The position numbers and the translations under genes were made by a program. From DATFJT01 sp965230755 (GTDB lineage Bacteria > Bacteroidota > Bacteroidia > Chitinophagales > Saprospiraceae): a DNA stretch of 64,000 nucleotides. Below are positions 29,951-38,739 of this stretch, in pieces. The notes below the pieces were generated by a model. It made no database searches. It was given only the letters and a program-made list of their open reading frames with translations, and was not told the DNA's origin. Location of the stretch: contig CBDDLT010000005.1 of assembly GCA_965230755.1 (NCBI GenBank), positions 186,001-250,000 of the forward strand. The letters are read 5' to 3'. How positions within the stretch are numbered: the first letter of the stretch is position 1; every line of letters begins with the position of its first letter.

Positions 29951-29982
29951 CAAAGTTAGGTTAAATCTTGAATATTCGTCAA
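29951..29982 (-). promoter_or_regulatory. Bacteroidota-type promoter of T9SS cargo gene
   Basis: On the minus strand TTG (29982-29980) is followed after 21 bp by TAACTTTG (29958-29951), matching TAnnTTTG. The ATG at 29895 lies 56 bp further on. Confidence 0.5.
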
Positions 29983-29997
29983 GCTTTCAAGTTAACT

Positions 29998-30918
29998 TTA
30001 TATGAATAATTCTATAATGAAGAATATGTAGAAGACTATAAGGCTGGCACCTCCCCATCGATCAATGACTTTACCCTGACCCAATAAGAACAGCCCCAAT
30101 GTGATCATTAACATAAATAATATTGAGAAGCTTGTTATAGCTTCAGGGATAACCAAAGTTCCTACCAAGGCAGAAATTCCAGTGACTCCGTAGGTGTTAA
30201 AAATATTGGATCCTATCACATTACCTAAGGCCATATCGCCTTTGTTTTTCCTAATTGCCGCGATGCTTACTGCCACCTCGGGCAAACTAGTTCCCAGTGC
30301 GACCAAACTCAATGCCAAGACACCGGTGTTCACTCCAAATATTTCTGATAAATTGATCAGGCTTTTTATGGTATATTCAGCTCCAAAGTATATTCCTACC
30401 GCACTTCCTATTACAATTAATGGATGATACCAGAGAATAGAAGGTCTATCATCAACCTCACTGCTTTCCTCGTTGCTTATGGTTTGAGTGATATATATAA
30501 CTAGAAGTATTAAAAGTAAGATTGCCTCATATATCGAAACCCTATGATCATTAATAATGAAATACAATATGATGGCGGATAAGAATAAATAGGGCAATTC
30601 CGCCTTAATTACTCCTTCTCGAATGGGAAGTCTTTTCCCCACAACGGCGGTCAAACCGAGAACCAATAGAATATTGGTAATATTTGATCCTATGACATTA
30701 CCTATTACTACTTCACTACTATCATAGAGTACCGATACAATGGATGTCGCCAATTCCGGAAGAGATGTTCCAAGAGCGACAATGGTTACACCTATAATAA
30801 ATGAAGAAACGCCCAAGGCTAAACCTATTCTTTCCGAGTTCTCCACAAACCAATCACTGGACTTCACTAAGACCGCTAGACTAATGATTAATATTCCTAT
30901 TTGAATGATTACATCCAT
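29998..30918 (-). CDS. Calcium/sodium antiporter (CaCA family, YrbG type)
   Basis: This 306-residue inner-membrane exchanger has about ten hydrophobic helices arranged as two inverted halves. Each half carries the alpha-repeat motif with a conserved acidic residue: GVTIVALGTSLPELATS (about 45-61) and LALSLVALGTSLPEVAVS (about 202-219), each followed by an NVIGSNIxN segment. These are the cation-binding signatures of K+-independent Na+/Ca2+ exchangers. It is transcribed away from tatC; the starts are 72 bp apart. Confidence 0.93.
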   Translation of the reverse strand: MDVIIQIGILIISLAVLVKSSDWFVENSERIGLALGVSSFIIGVTIVALGTSLPELATSIVSVLYDSSEVVIGNVIGSNITNILLVLGLTAVVGKRLPIREGVIKAELPYLFLSAIILYFIINDHRVSIYEAILLLILLVIYITQTISNEESSEVDDRPSILWYHPLIVIGSAVGIYFGAEYTIKSLINLSEIFGVNTGVLALSLVALGTSLPEVAVSIAAIRKNKGDMALGNVIGSNIFNTYGVTGISALVGTLVIPEAITSFSILFMLMITLGLFLLGQGKVIDRWGGASLIVFYIFFIIELFI

Positions 30919-30990
30919 TTGTCAAAGGTATTTTTAAAAAGCGAAAATAAGGCAATTATTAACAATCTCATGCCGATGCTGTTGGAATAG

Positions 30991-31923
30991 ATGCCATCGC
31001 ATCCTGCAAAAAACGATCTAATTAATGAAACGAACTTGCAAAAAAACCGGATATTTGAATCCTTGTTAAAGAATATTGATTTGACAGCTAAGAAAAAAAC
31101 AGATGATATGAGCTTCTTGGAGCATCTCGAAGAGTTGAGATGGCATCTGATAAGAAGTATTGTTGTAGTGATTACTGGAGCAATCGTAATTTTTCTAGCC
31201 AAAGATTGGATCTTTGAGGATATCATTTTTGGTCCCCGATCCAAATCTTTCTTCTCTTACCGAGCGTTATGCGGTTTCAGCGAGGCTATTGGTTTTGGTG
31301 ATCGCTTGTGTATGTCGCCTCCAGAATTCAATATTATTGGTGTGGCATTTGGAGAATTATTTGTAACCCACCTCAAGGTTTCTCTCATACTTGGTTTCGT
31401 TGTGGCCTTCCCTTATGTTTTTTGGGAGTTTTGGCGTTTTATAAAGCCGGGGCTTCATAAACACGAGGCTTCTGCGGCTAGAGGTATTGTATTCGTCTGT
31501 TCGTCCTTGTTCATTTTTGGTGTTCTGTTCGGATACTATGTCATTTCGCCTTTTGCCATTAATTTTCTCGGCGGATATCAAATTGAAGGGGCTGTAAGTC
31601 AACCTTCGCTTTCTTCTTATGTCAATTACATGACCATGTTCACTGTTCCTACAGGAATTGTATTCGAACTACCGGTTGTAGTTTATTTCTTATCGAAGAT
31701 AGGCTTGATCACACCGGAGTTCATGAAAAAATATAGGAAGCATGCATTTGTGCTAATCTTGATACTGGCTGCCATCATTACTCCTCCCGACATTATGACC
31801 CAATTCCTAATAGGTATACCACTTTACATCCTTTATGAACTGAGTATTTTTGTGGCAAAAAGAGTAACCAAGCAACAGGAAAAGCTACTTCAAATTGAAT
31901 CCAATGATAAGAATATCAAGTAA
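30991..31923 (+). CDS. tatC: Sec-independent protein translocase TatC
   Basis: An inner-membrane protein with six helices and the TatC signatures: MSFLEHLEELRWHLIRS at the first helix, then FVVAFPYVFWEFWRFIKPGLHKHE. TatC recognises twin-arginine signal peptides and docks folded cargo for export. The 310-residue frame has a 39-residue N-terminal extension; ATG at 31108 (MSFLEHLEEL) is an alternative start. No tatA/B gene is adjacent. Confidence 0.95.
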   Translation: MPSHPAKNDLINETNLQKNRIFESLLKNIDLTAKKKTDDMSFLEHLEELRWHLIRSIVVVITGAIVIFLAKDWIFEDIIFGPRSKSFFSYRALCGFSEAIGFGDRLCMSPPEFNIIGVAFGELFVTHLKVSLILGFVVAFPYVFWEFWRFIKPGLHKHEASAARGIVFVCSSLFIFGVLFGYYVISPFAINFLGGYQIEGAVSQPSLSSYVNYMTMFTVPTGIVFELPVVVYFLSKIGLITPEFMKKYRKHAFVLILILAAIITPPDIMTQFLIGIPLYILYELSIFVAKRVTKQQEKLLQIESNDKNIK

Positions 31924-32356
31924 TTCTACTCTTTTTCTCAAAATATTCATTCCAATATTTTGGACTGTTTTTTTTGGTGCCGTTATTTTGGCAATGTTCA
32001 GTCATTCGGGATTTAATAAAGCGCTAAATGAATGGATGAAAGGACTACCATATGTTTTTCTCGCTGTGTTCCTAGCTGTAGTTCTCGCCTTATACCTCAC
32101 CGTTTGGAAACTTAAAAGGGTGGAATGCGATGAATTTTTCTTTTTTGTCACCAACTATTTTAAAACAGCTCGATATCCATATCATCAGATTGAGAATATT
32201 TCGGAGACCGGATTCTTCAGCTTTACCATAGTAGATATAGAGTTAAAAACCAAAGGAATCTTTGGAAAACGAATTTTCTTTCTGGGAAGGAATAGTACCC
32301 TCAACCAGCTTTACAATAAAAAAGAGGAGCTCGGAAATCAATCCCTATCAAGCTAA
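31904..32356 (+). CDS. Small membrane protein, unknown function
   Basis: A 150-residue protein with two N-terminal transmembrane helices (about 10-32 and 46-68) and a soluble PH-like beta-rich C-terminus (KRVECDEFFFFVTNYFKTARYPYHQIENI). It overlaps the end of tatC by 20 bp, so it is probably co-translated with it. Its own end overlaps the porX stop by 4 bp. I do not recognise a family. Confidence 0.7.
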   Translation: MIRISSNSTLFLKIFIPIFWTVFFGAVILAMFSHSGFNKALNEWMKGLPYVFLAVFLAVVLALYLTVWKLKRVECDEFFFFVTNYFKTARYPYHQIENISETGFFSFTIVDIELKTKGIFGKRIFFLGRNSTLNQLYNKKEELGNQSLSS

Positions 32357-33909
32357 GATTTCGGCTTAAGAACAACGTACGGACATATCATTTCTTCTAG
32401 AGAAATTCCGCCATGCTGAAAAGTATCTCTATAATAGTTGTTATAGTAGTTGTAATTATTTGGATATAGGAAAAATTTATCCTCTTTGGCAAAGATGAAA
32501 GTCGAACTCAAATTAGGTCTTGGCAATCCATACTTCTGCGGTTCCTTAATCGCCAAAACATCGCCATTTGAGTACTTCAAGTTTTTACCAACCTTATAGC
32601 GCAAATTAGTTGTAGTATTTCTATCCGCAACAACCTTGCTGGGTTGGTTGACTCGTATCGTACCATGATCAGTGGTGATAATCAAAGTGAAGTCTCTTTC
32701 TGCCAATCGCTTTAATGCTTTCCACAACATAGAATTCTTGAACCAAGACAAAGTAATAGAACGATAAGCCCTTTCATTTCCAGCTAGTTCTTTAAGTACT
32801 TCCATCTCTGTTCTAGCATGAGAAAGCATATCTATGAAATTGTACACAACAACGGTGAAGTCATAGTTCAACAAATCAAATGCTGAATCTTCCAATTGCC
32901 TTGCAAAATGGGTATTACTAATTTTCCGGTAAGACATGGAAACATCTTTATGAACAACCCTTTTTAGCTGCTCGTCAAGCAGTTCTTCTTCGTATTGATT
33001 TTTACTTCCCTCATCGCTTTCATTTTTCCAATATTGAGGATATCTATCGGCTATTTCTCCTGGCAAAAGACCAGAGAAGATTGCGTTTCGACTATACTGA
33101 GTAGAAGTTGGTAAAATACTAGTGAAGTATGATTCCTCTTCGACACGAAACAGTTCAGAAATCAGAGGTTCAATGATCTTCCACTGATCGAATCTCAAAT
33201 TATCCATCATTAAGAAAACGATGGGTTTCTTTTCAGAAAGAAGAGGAAAAACCTTTTTCCGAAGAAGATTATGTGACATGAGTAGCTCTCCATTGGAAAC
33301 CCAATCTCTATACTCTCTTAATACAAATTTGGAATATCCTACATTGGCTTCACTTTTTTGCATTGCCAAGATATCCTCCATATCGGTTGAAGAAGAACGA
33401 TCCAGGCGCAACTCCCAGTTAATGATTTCTAGATAGACATCCTTCCACTCCTCTACGGTGCTTACTTCATTGATGGTCATCAATAATTTTCGAAACTCCT
33501 GCTGATAACTGCTCTCCGTTTTGGATAAAACCAACTGCTTATTATCTAGTATTTTTTTAATGGTCAATAGAACCTGTGAAGATTTAACCGGCTTAATGAG
33601 ATAGTCGTCAATTTGAGATCCTATGGCCTCTTCCATAATCTCTTCTTGCTCATTCTTGGTAATCATAATTACCGGCAGAGAGGGATTAATTTTCTTGATA
33701 TTCTCCAAAACCTCCAAACCAGAAAGTCCGGGCATACTCTCATCCAAAAAAACCATGTCAATATCAGATTCCGAATCGATATACTTTAAGGCGTCGGGTC
33801 CATTCGACTTACAAACCAATTCATATCCTTTTTTCTCCAGATAAATAATGAGCGGTTTTAACGTGTCAATCTCGTCATCTGCCCATAAAATTCTGATATT
33901 GTTTCCCAT
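32353..33909 (-). CDS. porX: PorX-type response regulator with PglZ phosphatase domain
   Basis: The 518-residue product has an N-terminal receiver domain (acidic pocket D11 D12, phospho-acceptor Asp56 in VFLDESMPG, Lys in LIKP) and, after a helical linker, a large alkaline-phosphatase-superfamily PglZ domain with metal-site segments FLMMDNLRFDQW and IITTDHGTIRV. This architecture defines PorX, which in Porphyromonas gingivalis controls T9SS genes and binds the T9SS motor component PorL; its PglZ domain acts on cyclic oligonucleotides (established for the family). The cognate kinase PorY is not recognised in this window. Together with sprA and several cargo genes this supports an active T9SS. 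Confidence 0.93.
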   Translation of the reverse strand: MGNNIRILWADDEIDTLKPLIIYLEKKGYELVCKSNGPDALKYIDSESDIDMVFLDESMPGLSGLEVLENIKKINPSLPVIMITKNEQEEIMEEAIGSQIDDYLIKPVKSSQVLLTIKKILDNKQLVLSKTESSYQQEFRKLLMTINEVSTVEEWKDVYLEIINWELRLDRSSSTDMEDILAMQKSEANVGYSKFVLREYRDWVSNGELLMSHNLLRKKVFPLLSEKKPIVFLMMDNLRFDQWKIIEPLISELFRVEEESYFTSILPTSTQYSRNAIFSGLLPGEIADRYPQYWKNESDEGSKNQYEEELLDEQLKRVVHKDVSMSYRKISNTHFARQLEDSAFDLLNYDFTVVVYNFIDMLSHARTEMEVLKELAGNERAYRSITLSWFKNSMLWKALKRLAERDFTLIITTDHGTIRVNQPSKVVADRNTTTNLRYKVGKNLKYSNGDVLAIKEPQKYGLPRPNLSSTFIFAKEDKFFLYPNNYNYYNNYYRDTFQHGGISLEEMICPYVVLKPKS

Positions 33910-33978
33910 CTTAAGATTATTATTTAAATAACAATGATACTACTAACGTCTGTTCAGCATATTAAGTATAACAGAGAA

Positions 33979-34011
33979 TTGAAAGAATTTTATCAATCTT
34001 ATGTAGTTTTG
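33979..34011 (+). promoter_or_regulatory. Bacteroidota-type promoter of HD phosphohydrolase gene
   Basis: TTG (33979-33981) and TAGTTTTG (34004-34011; TAnnTTTG) with 22 bp between, 25 bp before the ATG at 34037. Confidence 0.45.
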
Positions 34012-34036
34012 CTCAACTAAACAGCCGTAAGGTATA

Positions 34037-35245
34037 ATGAAGTACGCAAAAATTGTCAATGATCCGGTTTATGGTTTCATAGGACTTCCGCAAGGACTTA
34101 TTTTTCAAACATTGGAGCATCCTTTCTTTCAGCGACTGCGTCGTATTAAACAAGTTGGTCTGTCTCATTTCGTTTACCCCGGAGCTTTGCATACTCGTTT
34201 TCATCATGCTCTAGGAGCGATGCATTTAGCACTCAAAGCATGTGAAATATTAAGGAACAAGGGAATAACAATAAGTGAAATCGAACAAGAATCTTTGGCA
34301 TTGGCAATGCTCTTGCACGATATTGGTCATTGTCCCTTTTCTCACGCACTGGAATACAAAATAGTCAATATTAATCACGAGGACTTATCCCTCTTGATTA
34401 TGCATTATCTCAATAAAGAATTCAAGGGTGGATTAGATGTTTGTATTGAGATGTATACCAATAAATACTCTCGAAAGTTCTTTCACCAGCTCATATCGGG
34501 CCAGTTGGACCTGGACAGAATAGATTACCTCGCTCGAGACTCATTCTTTACTGGTGTTACTGAAGGGCAAGTAGCTTATGATCGAATATTGCTCATGTTC
34601 AATGTCAGGGACGATCAACTCGTCGTGGAAGAAAAGGGTATTTTTAGTATTGAGAAATTTTTGTTTGCCAGAAAACTGATGTATTGGCAAGTCTATCTGC
34701 ACAAAACAGTCTTGTCTGCGGAACAAATTCTGATCAAGATCGTAGAACGATTGAAAGAATTGTTATTGGGCGGTTATGATATGTCGATTCCTTCTGCATT
34801 AGTAGATTTTTTGAAGAATCAATATGTGCTTGAAGATTTCAGGAAGAATGATGAATTGATAAAACAATACTGCGATTTAGACGACATCGACATCAACTTT
34901 GCAATAAAGTATTTGCAAAAATCAGAAGATAAGGTCCTCAGAATACTCTCTAATTCATTGATTAACAGAAGGCTTTTTCACCTGGAATTTAATTCCAAAA
35001 AAACGAGTGACTTTCTTCATAAGCTTCGTCAAAAAATTGCAATTTCCGAAGAATTGAATGAGGCTGAAGCGAAATATTTAGTGTTTGAGGGAACAGAGAG
35101 CAATCGAGAATACGATCCCGAAAAGCAAGAAATTTTCATACTCAGAAAAGACAATTCCGTCGAACCAATTTCTTTTCTATTGGATTTCAAATTAAAGGAT
35201 AAAGCTTTAGTTAAAAACTATATATGCTATCCCAAAATTTACTAA
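34037..35245 (+). CDS. HD-superfamily phosphohydrolase (dNTPase-like)
   Basis: This 402-residue protein carries the HD metal-site ladder of SAMHD1/dGTPase-like proteins: FQRLRRIKQVG then TRFHHALGAMHL (first His), MLLHDIGHCPFSHALE (HD), and LISGQLDLDRIDYLARDS (distal Asp). Such enzymes hydrolyse dNTPs or related nucleotides, but the substrate is not fixed by the sequence. It is transcribed divergently from porX and followed by the repeat-protein gene on the same strand. Confidence 0.9.
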   Translation: MKYAKIVNDPVYGFIGLPQGLIFQTLEHPFFQRLRRIKQVGLSHFVYPGALHTRFHHALGAMHLALKACEILRNKGITISEIEQESLALAMLLHDIGHCPFSHALEYKIVNINHEDLSLLIMHYLNKEFKGGLDVCIEMYTNKYSRKFFHQLISGQLDLDRIDYLARDSFFTGVTEGQVAYDRILLMFNVRDDQLVVEEKGIFSIEKFLFARKLMYWQVYLHKTVLSAEQILIKIVERLKELLLGGYDMSIPSALVDFLKNQYVLEDFRKNDELIKQYCDLDDIDINFAIKYLQKSEDKVLRILSNSLINRRLFHLEFNSKKTSDFLHKLRQKIAISEELNEAEAKYLVFEGTESNREYDPEKQEIFILRKDNSVEPISFLLDFKLKDKALVKNYICYPKIY

Positions 35246-35250
35246 ATTTG
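35243..35250 (+). promoter_or_regulatory. Probable -7 box for the repeat-protein gene
   Basis: TAAATTTG matches TAnnTTTG exactly, overlaps the stop codon of the HD gene and lies 39 bp before the next ATG. No clear TTG is found at the expected distance upstream. Confidence 0.4.
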
Positions 35251-35289
35251 CGACATAAACTGAAAATTAACTTTAATAAACAATAATAA

Positions 35290-36531
35290 ATGATGAAAAA
35301 TTTTCACTTATTCCTAAGTCTGACATTTGTTCTCTTTTCTGTGATGGCATTTGCACAGCCTGAAGGAGATGTTGATGCTGGATGTTACGCTAAATGTGTA
35401 ATTCCGGATCAGTATGAGACAATCACCGAAGATATTATGGTGAAGCCTGCATCTATTCGTTGGGAAGTGTCTCCTGCTGAGTATGAGACAATTACTGAAG
35501 AAGTAATGACCAAGCCTGAGTCAAAAAGATTGGTTGCTGTTCCTGCAGAATACGAAACGATTACAGAGGAAATTATGGTGAAACCTGAAACAAAGCGATT
35601 GGTTTATGTTCCAGCTGAGTTCGAAACGATTACTGAAGAAGTAATGGTTAAGCAAGAATCTAAGCGAGTAATTCCAGTTGCCGCTCAATTCGAAACTGTA
35701 ACTGAAAACTTTGTTGAAAAGCAAGCTGCTACAAGAATTGAAGTTTTATCACCTCAGTACGAAACAATTTCTGAAACTATCGAAATCGCTCCTGCTACTA
35801 CTAAGTGGGTAAAAAGAAAGGCAGACAGAAACTGCTTATCTGCAAATCCAGATGATTGTTTGGTATGGTGTCTTGTTGAGCAACCAGCTCAGTACAGAAC
35901 TGTAACTAAGAAAGTGAACATTGGATGTGATGGTTCAGGTGTTGCTAATTCAGGTTGTATTGTTGAAAATGCAATTGCAGAGCAAGTTGGAACAAGAACT
36001 TACAAAAAATTAGTTTCTGCTGCTTCTTACACTGAAGAAGTAATTCCTGCTGAGTACAAAACTATTACTAAGAAAGTAGTTAAGACTCCTGCTTCAATGA
36101 GAGAGGAAATCATCCCTGCTGAGTACAAGACTGTTACGAAGAACGTAATCAAATCTCCTGCAAGCTATACGGAGGAAACAATTCCTGCTGAATATGGCAC
36201 AATCACAAAGAGAGTATTGAAATCTGCAGCTGCTTACCAAGAGATCGAAGTTCCTGCTGAGTACAAGACTATCACTAAGAGAAGATTGGTCAAAGCTGGA
36301 GGATTTACTGAGTGGAGAGAGGTACTTTGTGACACTGAAATCACTAATTATACAGTAAGACAAATTCAAAAAGCATTAATCGACAGAGGATATGATGTTG
36401 GACCTGCTGGTACTGACAATATTCTTGGACCTGATACTAGAGCTGCTTTAACTAAGTTCCAAAAAGACAATGGTTTACCGGTAGGAAACCTTGATTTTGA
36501 AACACTTAAAGCTTTAGGTGTACAGTATTAA
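35290..36531 (+). CDS. Secreted 23-residue-repeat protein with C-terminal peptidoglycan-binding domain
   Basis: The 413-residue product has a signal peptide (about 1-23) and then some ten copies of a repeat of about 23 residues with consensus P-A-E-Y-E/K-T-I-T-E/K-x-V-x-K-x-P-x-S/T. The first set has ETITEEVMVKPESKR-type units. A cysteine-containing interruption lies near 180-240 (NCLSANPDDCLVWC and a further CDGSGVANSGC), and a second set has KTITKKVVKTPAS-type units. The C-terminal domain (about 350-413) is a PG_binding_1 fold (IQKALIDRGYDVGPAG...LGPDTRAALTKFQ). It probably binds peptidoglycan in the periplasm, with the repeats as an extended spacer. Codons are strongly uniform, which suggests high expression. 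Confidence 0.83.
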   Translation: MMKNFHLFLSLTFVLFSVMAFAQPEGDVDAGCYAKCVIPDQYETITEDIMVKPASIRWEVSPAEYETITEEVMTKPESKRLVAVPAEYETITEEIMVKPETKRLVYVPAEFETITEEVMVKQESKRVIPVAAQFETVTENFVEKQAATRIEVLSPQYETISETIEIAPATTKWVKRKADRNCLSANPDDCLVWCLVEQPAQYRTVTKKVNIGCDGSGVANSGCIVENAIAEQVGTRTYKKLVSAASYTEEVIPAEYKTITKKVVKTPASMREEIIPAEYKTVTKNVIKSPASYTEETIPAEYGTITKRVLKSAAAYQEIEVPAEYKTITKRRLVKAGGFTEWREVLCDTEITNYTVRQIQKALIDRGYDVGPAGTDNILGPDTRAALTKFQKDNGLPVGNLDFETLKALGVQY

Positions 36532-36554
36532 TCTGAAAAAGAATTAATAGAATT

Positions 36555-36589
36555 AAAAAGGGCTTTCTCTTGAAGAGAAGGCCCTTTTT
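36555..36589 (+). terminator. Terminator of repeat-protein gene
   Basis: AAAAAGGGCTTTCTCTT (from 36555) pairs with AAGAGAAGGCCCTTTTT (36573-36589) with one G-T pair and ends in a T run, 24 bp after the stop codon. Confidence 0.85.
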
Positions 36590-36673
36590 AATTTTTATAT
36601 ATTTTGGTTAAATAATATTGATAGATTTGTCTACGTTTATATTTAAATTAGTGTGATCGCTAAATTTTTGATC

Positions 36674-36973
36674 ATGAATCAATATATGATAGACTTTAAT
36701 ATACCCACCAATGTCGGACTAGAGTTTACAGAACTTATTCCGGAACAGAGGAAGTATATTAATAAGCTTTTCTTGAGTGGCAAACTAATTAATTATTCTC
36801 TAAGCCTAGAAAATTGTAGAATGTGGGCAGTTTTCAATGCCAACAATAAAAAGGAGGTTTATGAAATGATTGAAGAGTTACCTCTGACTGAATATATGCT
36901 GGATTATGAAATTTCAGAATTGAGCTTTTATCATTCTTATCTTCCCAATGCTATTCAGTTTTCATTAAATTAG
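36674..36973 (+). CDS. Small conserved protein, muconolactone-isomerase/YCII-like fold
   Basis: From ATG at 36674 a 99-residue protein is encoded. The in-frame GTG at 36653 would add seven residues. The pattern MIDFNIP...ELIPEQRKYINKLFLSGKLINYSLSLENCRMWAVFNA...VYEMIEELPLTEYM fits a ferredoxin-like dimeric alpha/beta-barrel protein of the muconolactone-isomerase-like or YCII-like kind, where residues 60-80 form the return strand and helix. A catalytic role cannot be stated. It is the last chromosomal gene before the integrated element. Confidence 0.65.
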   Translation: MNQYMIDFNIPTNVGLEFTELIPEQRKYINKLFLSGKLINYSLSLENCRMWAVFNANNKKEVYEMIEELPLTEYMLDYEISELSFYHSYLPNAIQFSLN

Positions 36974-37116
36974 AAATTGCCCACACCTAGTTTTTCTCCA
37001 CCTTAATATGGAATTGTTTGTTTGGTGAAAAACCAATTCATTTTTCTTTCACCTCTGCAATTATTTCTACTAAAATAAAGGGTATCGACGACCTAATTAT
37101 GTACGCATAAAAAAAC

Positions 37117-37152
37117 AAAAGGGCTATAAGTCAATGACTTATAGCCCTTTTT
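37117..37152. terminator. Strong bidirectional hairpin left of the integrated element
   Basis: AAAAGGGCTATAAGTCA and TGACTTATAGCCCTTTT are almost contiguous inverted arms, with A runs to the left and a T run to the right. Read on the minus strand it ends in TTTTGTTTTTTTA. Before integration this hairpin would have lain just downstream of tRNA-Asp, so it is probably the tRNA gene's original terminator. The rest of 36974-37156 shows no gene. Confidence 0.75.
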
Positions 37153-37156
37153 TAGA

Positions 37157-37171
37157 GCGGTCCGGACGGGA
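37157..37171. repeat. attL core repeat
   Basis: The 15 bases GCGGTCCGGACGGGA duplicate the discriminator, acceptor strand and part of the T arm of tRNA-Asp. The flanking bases on both sides differ from the tRNA copy, so this is an isolated duplication as expected for an att site. Confidence 0.85.
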
Positions 37172-37310
37172 ATCAATCAATGCAATCACCTTACTTTCTA
37201 CATAGACAACAATTTCTCATAAATTATCTATAAATGCCTATATAACATCTATTTAACCCAATCAAGGTGCATTGCAAAAGTGTGCATAGGGTTTCAAATA
37301 ATGGTTGTTT

Positions 37311-37331
37311 CGTTGGGAAATGGTTGGGAAA
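37311..37331 (+). repeat. 21-bp element-end repeat, left copy
   Basis: Identical over 21 bp, in the same orientation, to 42594-42614 at the other end of the element. The sequence contains two GTTGGGAAA motifs 11 bp apart, about one helical turn. The site overlaps the likely integrase promoter. It is a candidate arm-type integrase site or excisionase site. Confidence 0.75.
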
Positions 37332-37344
37332 TTGATTATATTTG
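37313..37344 (+). promoter_or_regulatory. Likely integrase promoter overlapping the 21-bp repeat
   Basis: TTG (37313-37315, inside the 21-bp repeat) is followed after 21 bp by TATATTTG (37337-37344), an exact TAnnTTTG match. The integrase ATG is 22 bp downstream. Proteins bound to the repeat would cover the -33 region. Confidence 0.55.
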
Positions 37345-37365
37345 GAATGTTCAAAAGTATTCTAA

Positions 37366-38733
37366 ATGGCAACTACTTCTATCCGAGCAAAAGGAAAAGA
37401 AAAGAAAACATTCTATCTACGACTGTCAATAGAACGAGGCAGGGTGTATGAAAGAAGCACTCAAATAACGATTCCTTCCGAATTTTACAGCACTAAGACT
37501 GGATTACCTAAAACTGGGGATGTCAATAGGCAAGTGATTATTGATAAACTCAATAGACTAGAAACTTTCATAGTCGAATTATACAATAAGGCCGATGACA
37601 AGGGTCTGATTGACTCGAAATGGCTAGGGAACAAAATAGCAGAATTTAACGGTAACAAGATAAAAGGCGAGGATACTTTAAAAGACAAGGTAACTGACTG
37701 GATAGATCATATAATTGAGAATGCCGAATACAGAGAGAATGACAAAGGTGGTTATGGGCTAAGTGAGGACAGGGTAAGGCAGTATCGGAATATCAAAACT
37801 CTTGTAAGTGACTTTGAAAAATCAATTGAAGAGATATTGCTAGTATCAAAAGTTGACTCATTGGTCATCAAGGCCTTTGAAAAATTTATGAAGGAAAGAA
37901 AATATCAGGATCAAACCATTAAGAAAAAGGTAACTGATCTTAAGTCCATATGCAGAGAGGCCAGAAAAAATGGAGTCGAACTATCAATAGGGTTTGATCA
38001 AATCAAAGTGGGATCAGCAAAGACTTATGACGACGATATGGACGTAATTTATCTTAGTATTCCAGAAATTAATAAAATAAGATCTATTGACTTAGACGAC
38101 GAACCTCTTATTAATGCCAGAAAATGGTTGTTAGCATTATGTTTTACAGGACAAAGAGGGATTGACTTAGTTGGGGGTCGCAAAAATGACAAATTTTACT
38201 CATGTCAATTAATTAAAGATAATTTTAAGGTCAGACCTAATGGTAAATTGGCATTATCTATCCGACAATCAAAAGGAAACAAACAAGTATTAATACCGAT
38301 TCTTGGACCAGTCAAAGAAATGTATGAGAAAGGTTTGCCTTATCCTATGACATTACAGAAACTAAGAGGACACTTCAAGGACTTGGGCAAACTGTCCGGA
38401 ATAGACACTCCCACAATGGGAGTGAAACAAGAGGTTATCCTAATAGGAAAAGAAAGAACCAGAAGGGGTATTAAAAAAATTAGACCTAAATATGAATACA
38501 TGGCCACCCACATTGGTCGTAGATCATTTTGCACCAACTTTTATGGTATTCTATCTACAAAAGATATAAAACGAATAACCGGACATTCTAAGGATGTTAC
38601 CCTTCTAAAATACATAAATGAGAGTACCGATGATCACATCGATAATGCAGAAGAAGCCTACAACAAAATAATTGGAATGGGTAAGCAATTGGAATCAACC
38701 GAATTTTCTAATCATTTAAAAATAGCAAAATAG
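37366..38733 (+). CDS. int: Tyrosine recombinase / integrase of the tRNA-Asp element
   Basis: This 455-residue integrase has an N-terminal arm-binding domain (GKEKKTFYLRLSIERGRVYERSTQITI), a SAM-like core-binding domain (about 125-215) and a catalytic domain. The catalytic pattern is seen as FTGQRGIDL (first Arg), THIGRRSF (H-x-x-R), ITGHSKDVT (second His) and the nucleophile Tyr in LLKYINES. The type is that of Bacteroidota phage and element integrases. It lies 194 bp inside attL and reads away from it, the usual position for a tRNA-targeting integrase. The next gene starts 6 bp after its stop. Confidence 0.95.
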   Translation: MATTSIRAKGKEKKTFYLRLSIERGRVYERSTQITIPSEFYSTKTGLPKTGDVNRQVIIDKLNRLETFIVELYNKADDKGLIDSKWLGNKIAEFNGNKIKGEDTLKDKVTDWIDHIIENAEYRENDKGGYGLSEDRVRQYRNIKTLVSDFEKSIEEILLVSKVDSLVIKAFEKFMKERKYQDQTIKKKVTDLKSICREARKNGVELSIGFDQIKVGSAKTYDDDMDVIYLSIPEINKIRSIDLDDEPLINARKWLLALCFTGQRGIDLVGGRKNDKFYSCQLIKDNFKVRPNGKLALSIRQSKGNKQVLIPILGPVKEMYEKGLPYPMTLQKLRGHFKDLGKLSGIDTPTMGVKQEVILIGKERTRRGIKKIRPKYEYMATHIGRRSFCTNFYGILSTKDIKRITGHSKDVTLLKYINESTDDHIDNAEEAYNKIIGMGKQLESTEFSNHLKIAK

Positions 38734-38739
38734 AAAATT

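Noticed and set aside
36622..36629. TAGATTTG as promoter of the 99-residue protein gene
   Set aside because: It matches the -7 consensus, but the only TTTG upstream is 15 bp away, too close for the -33 element.
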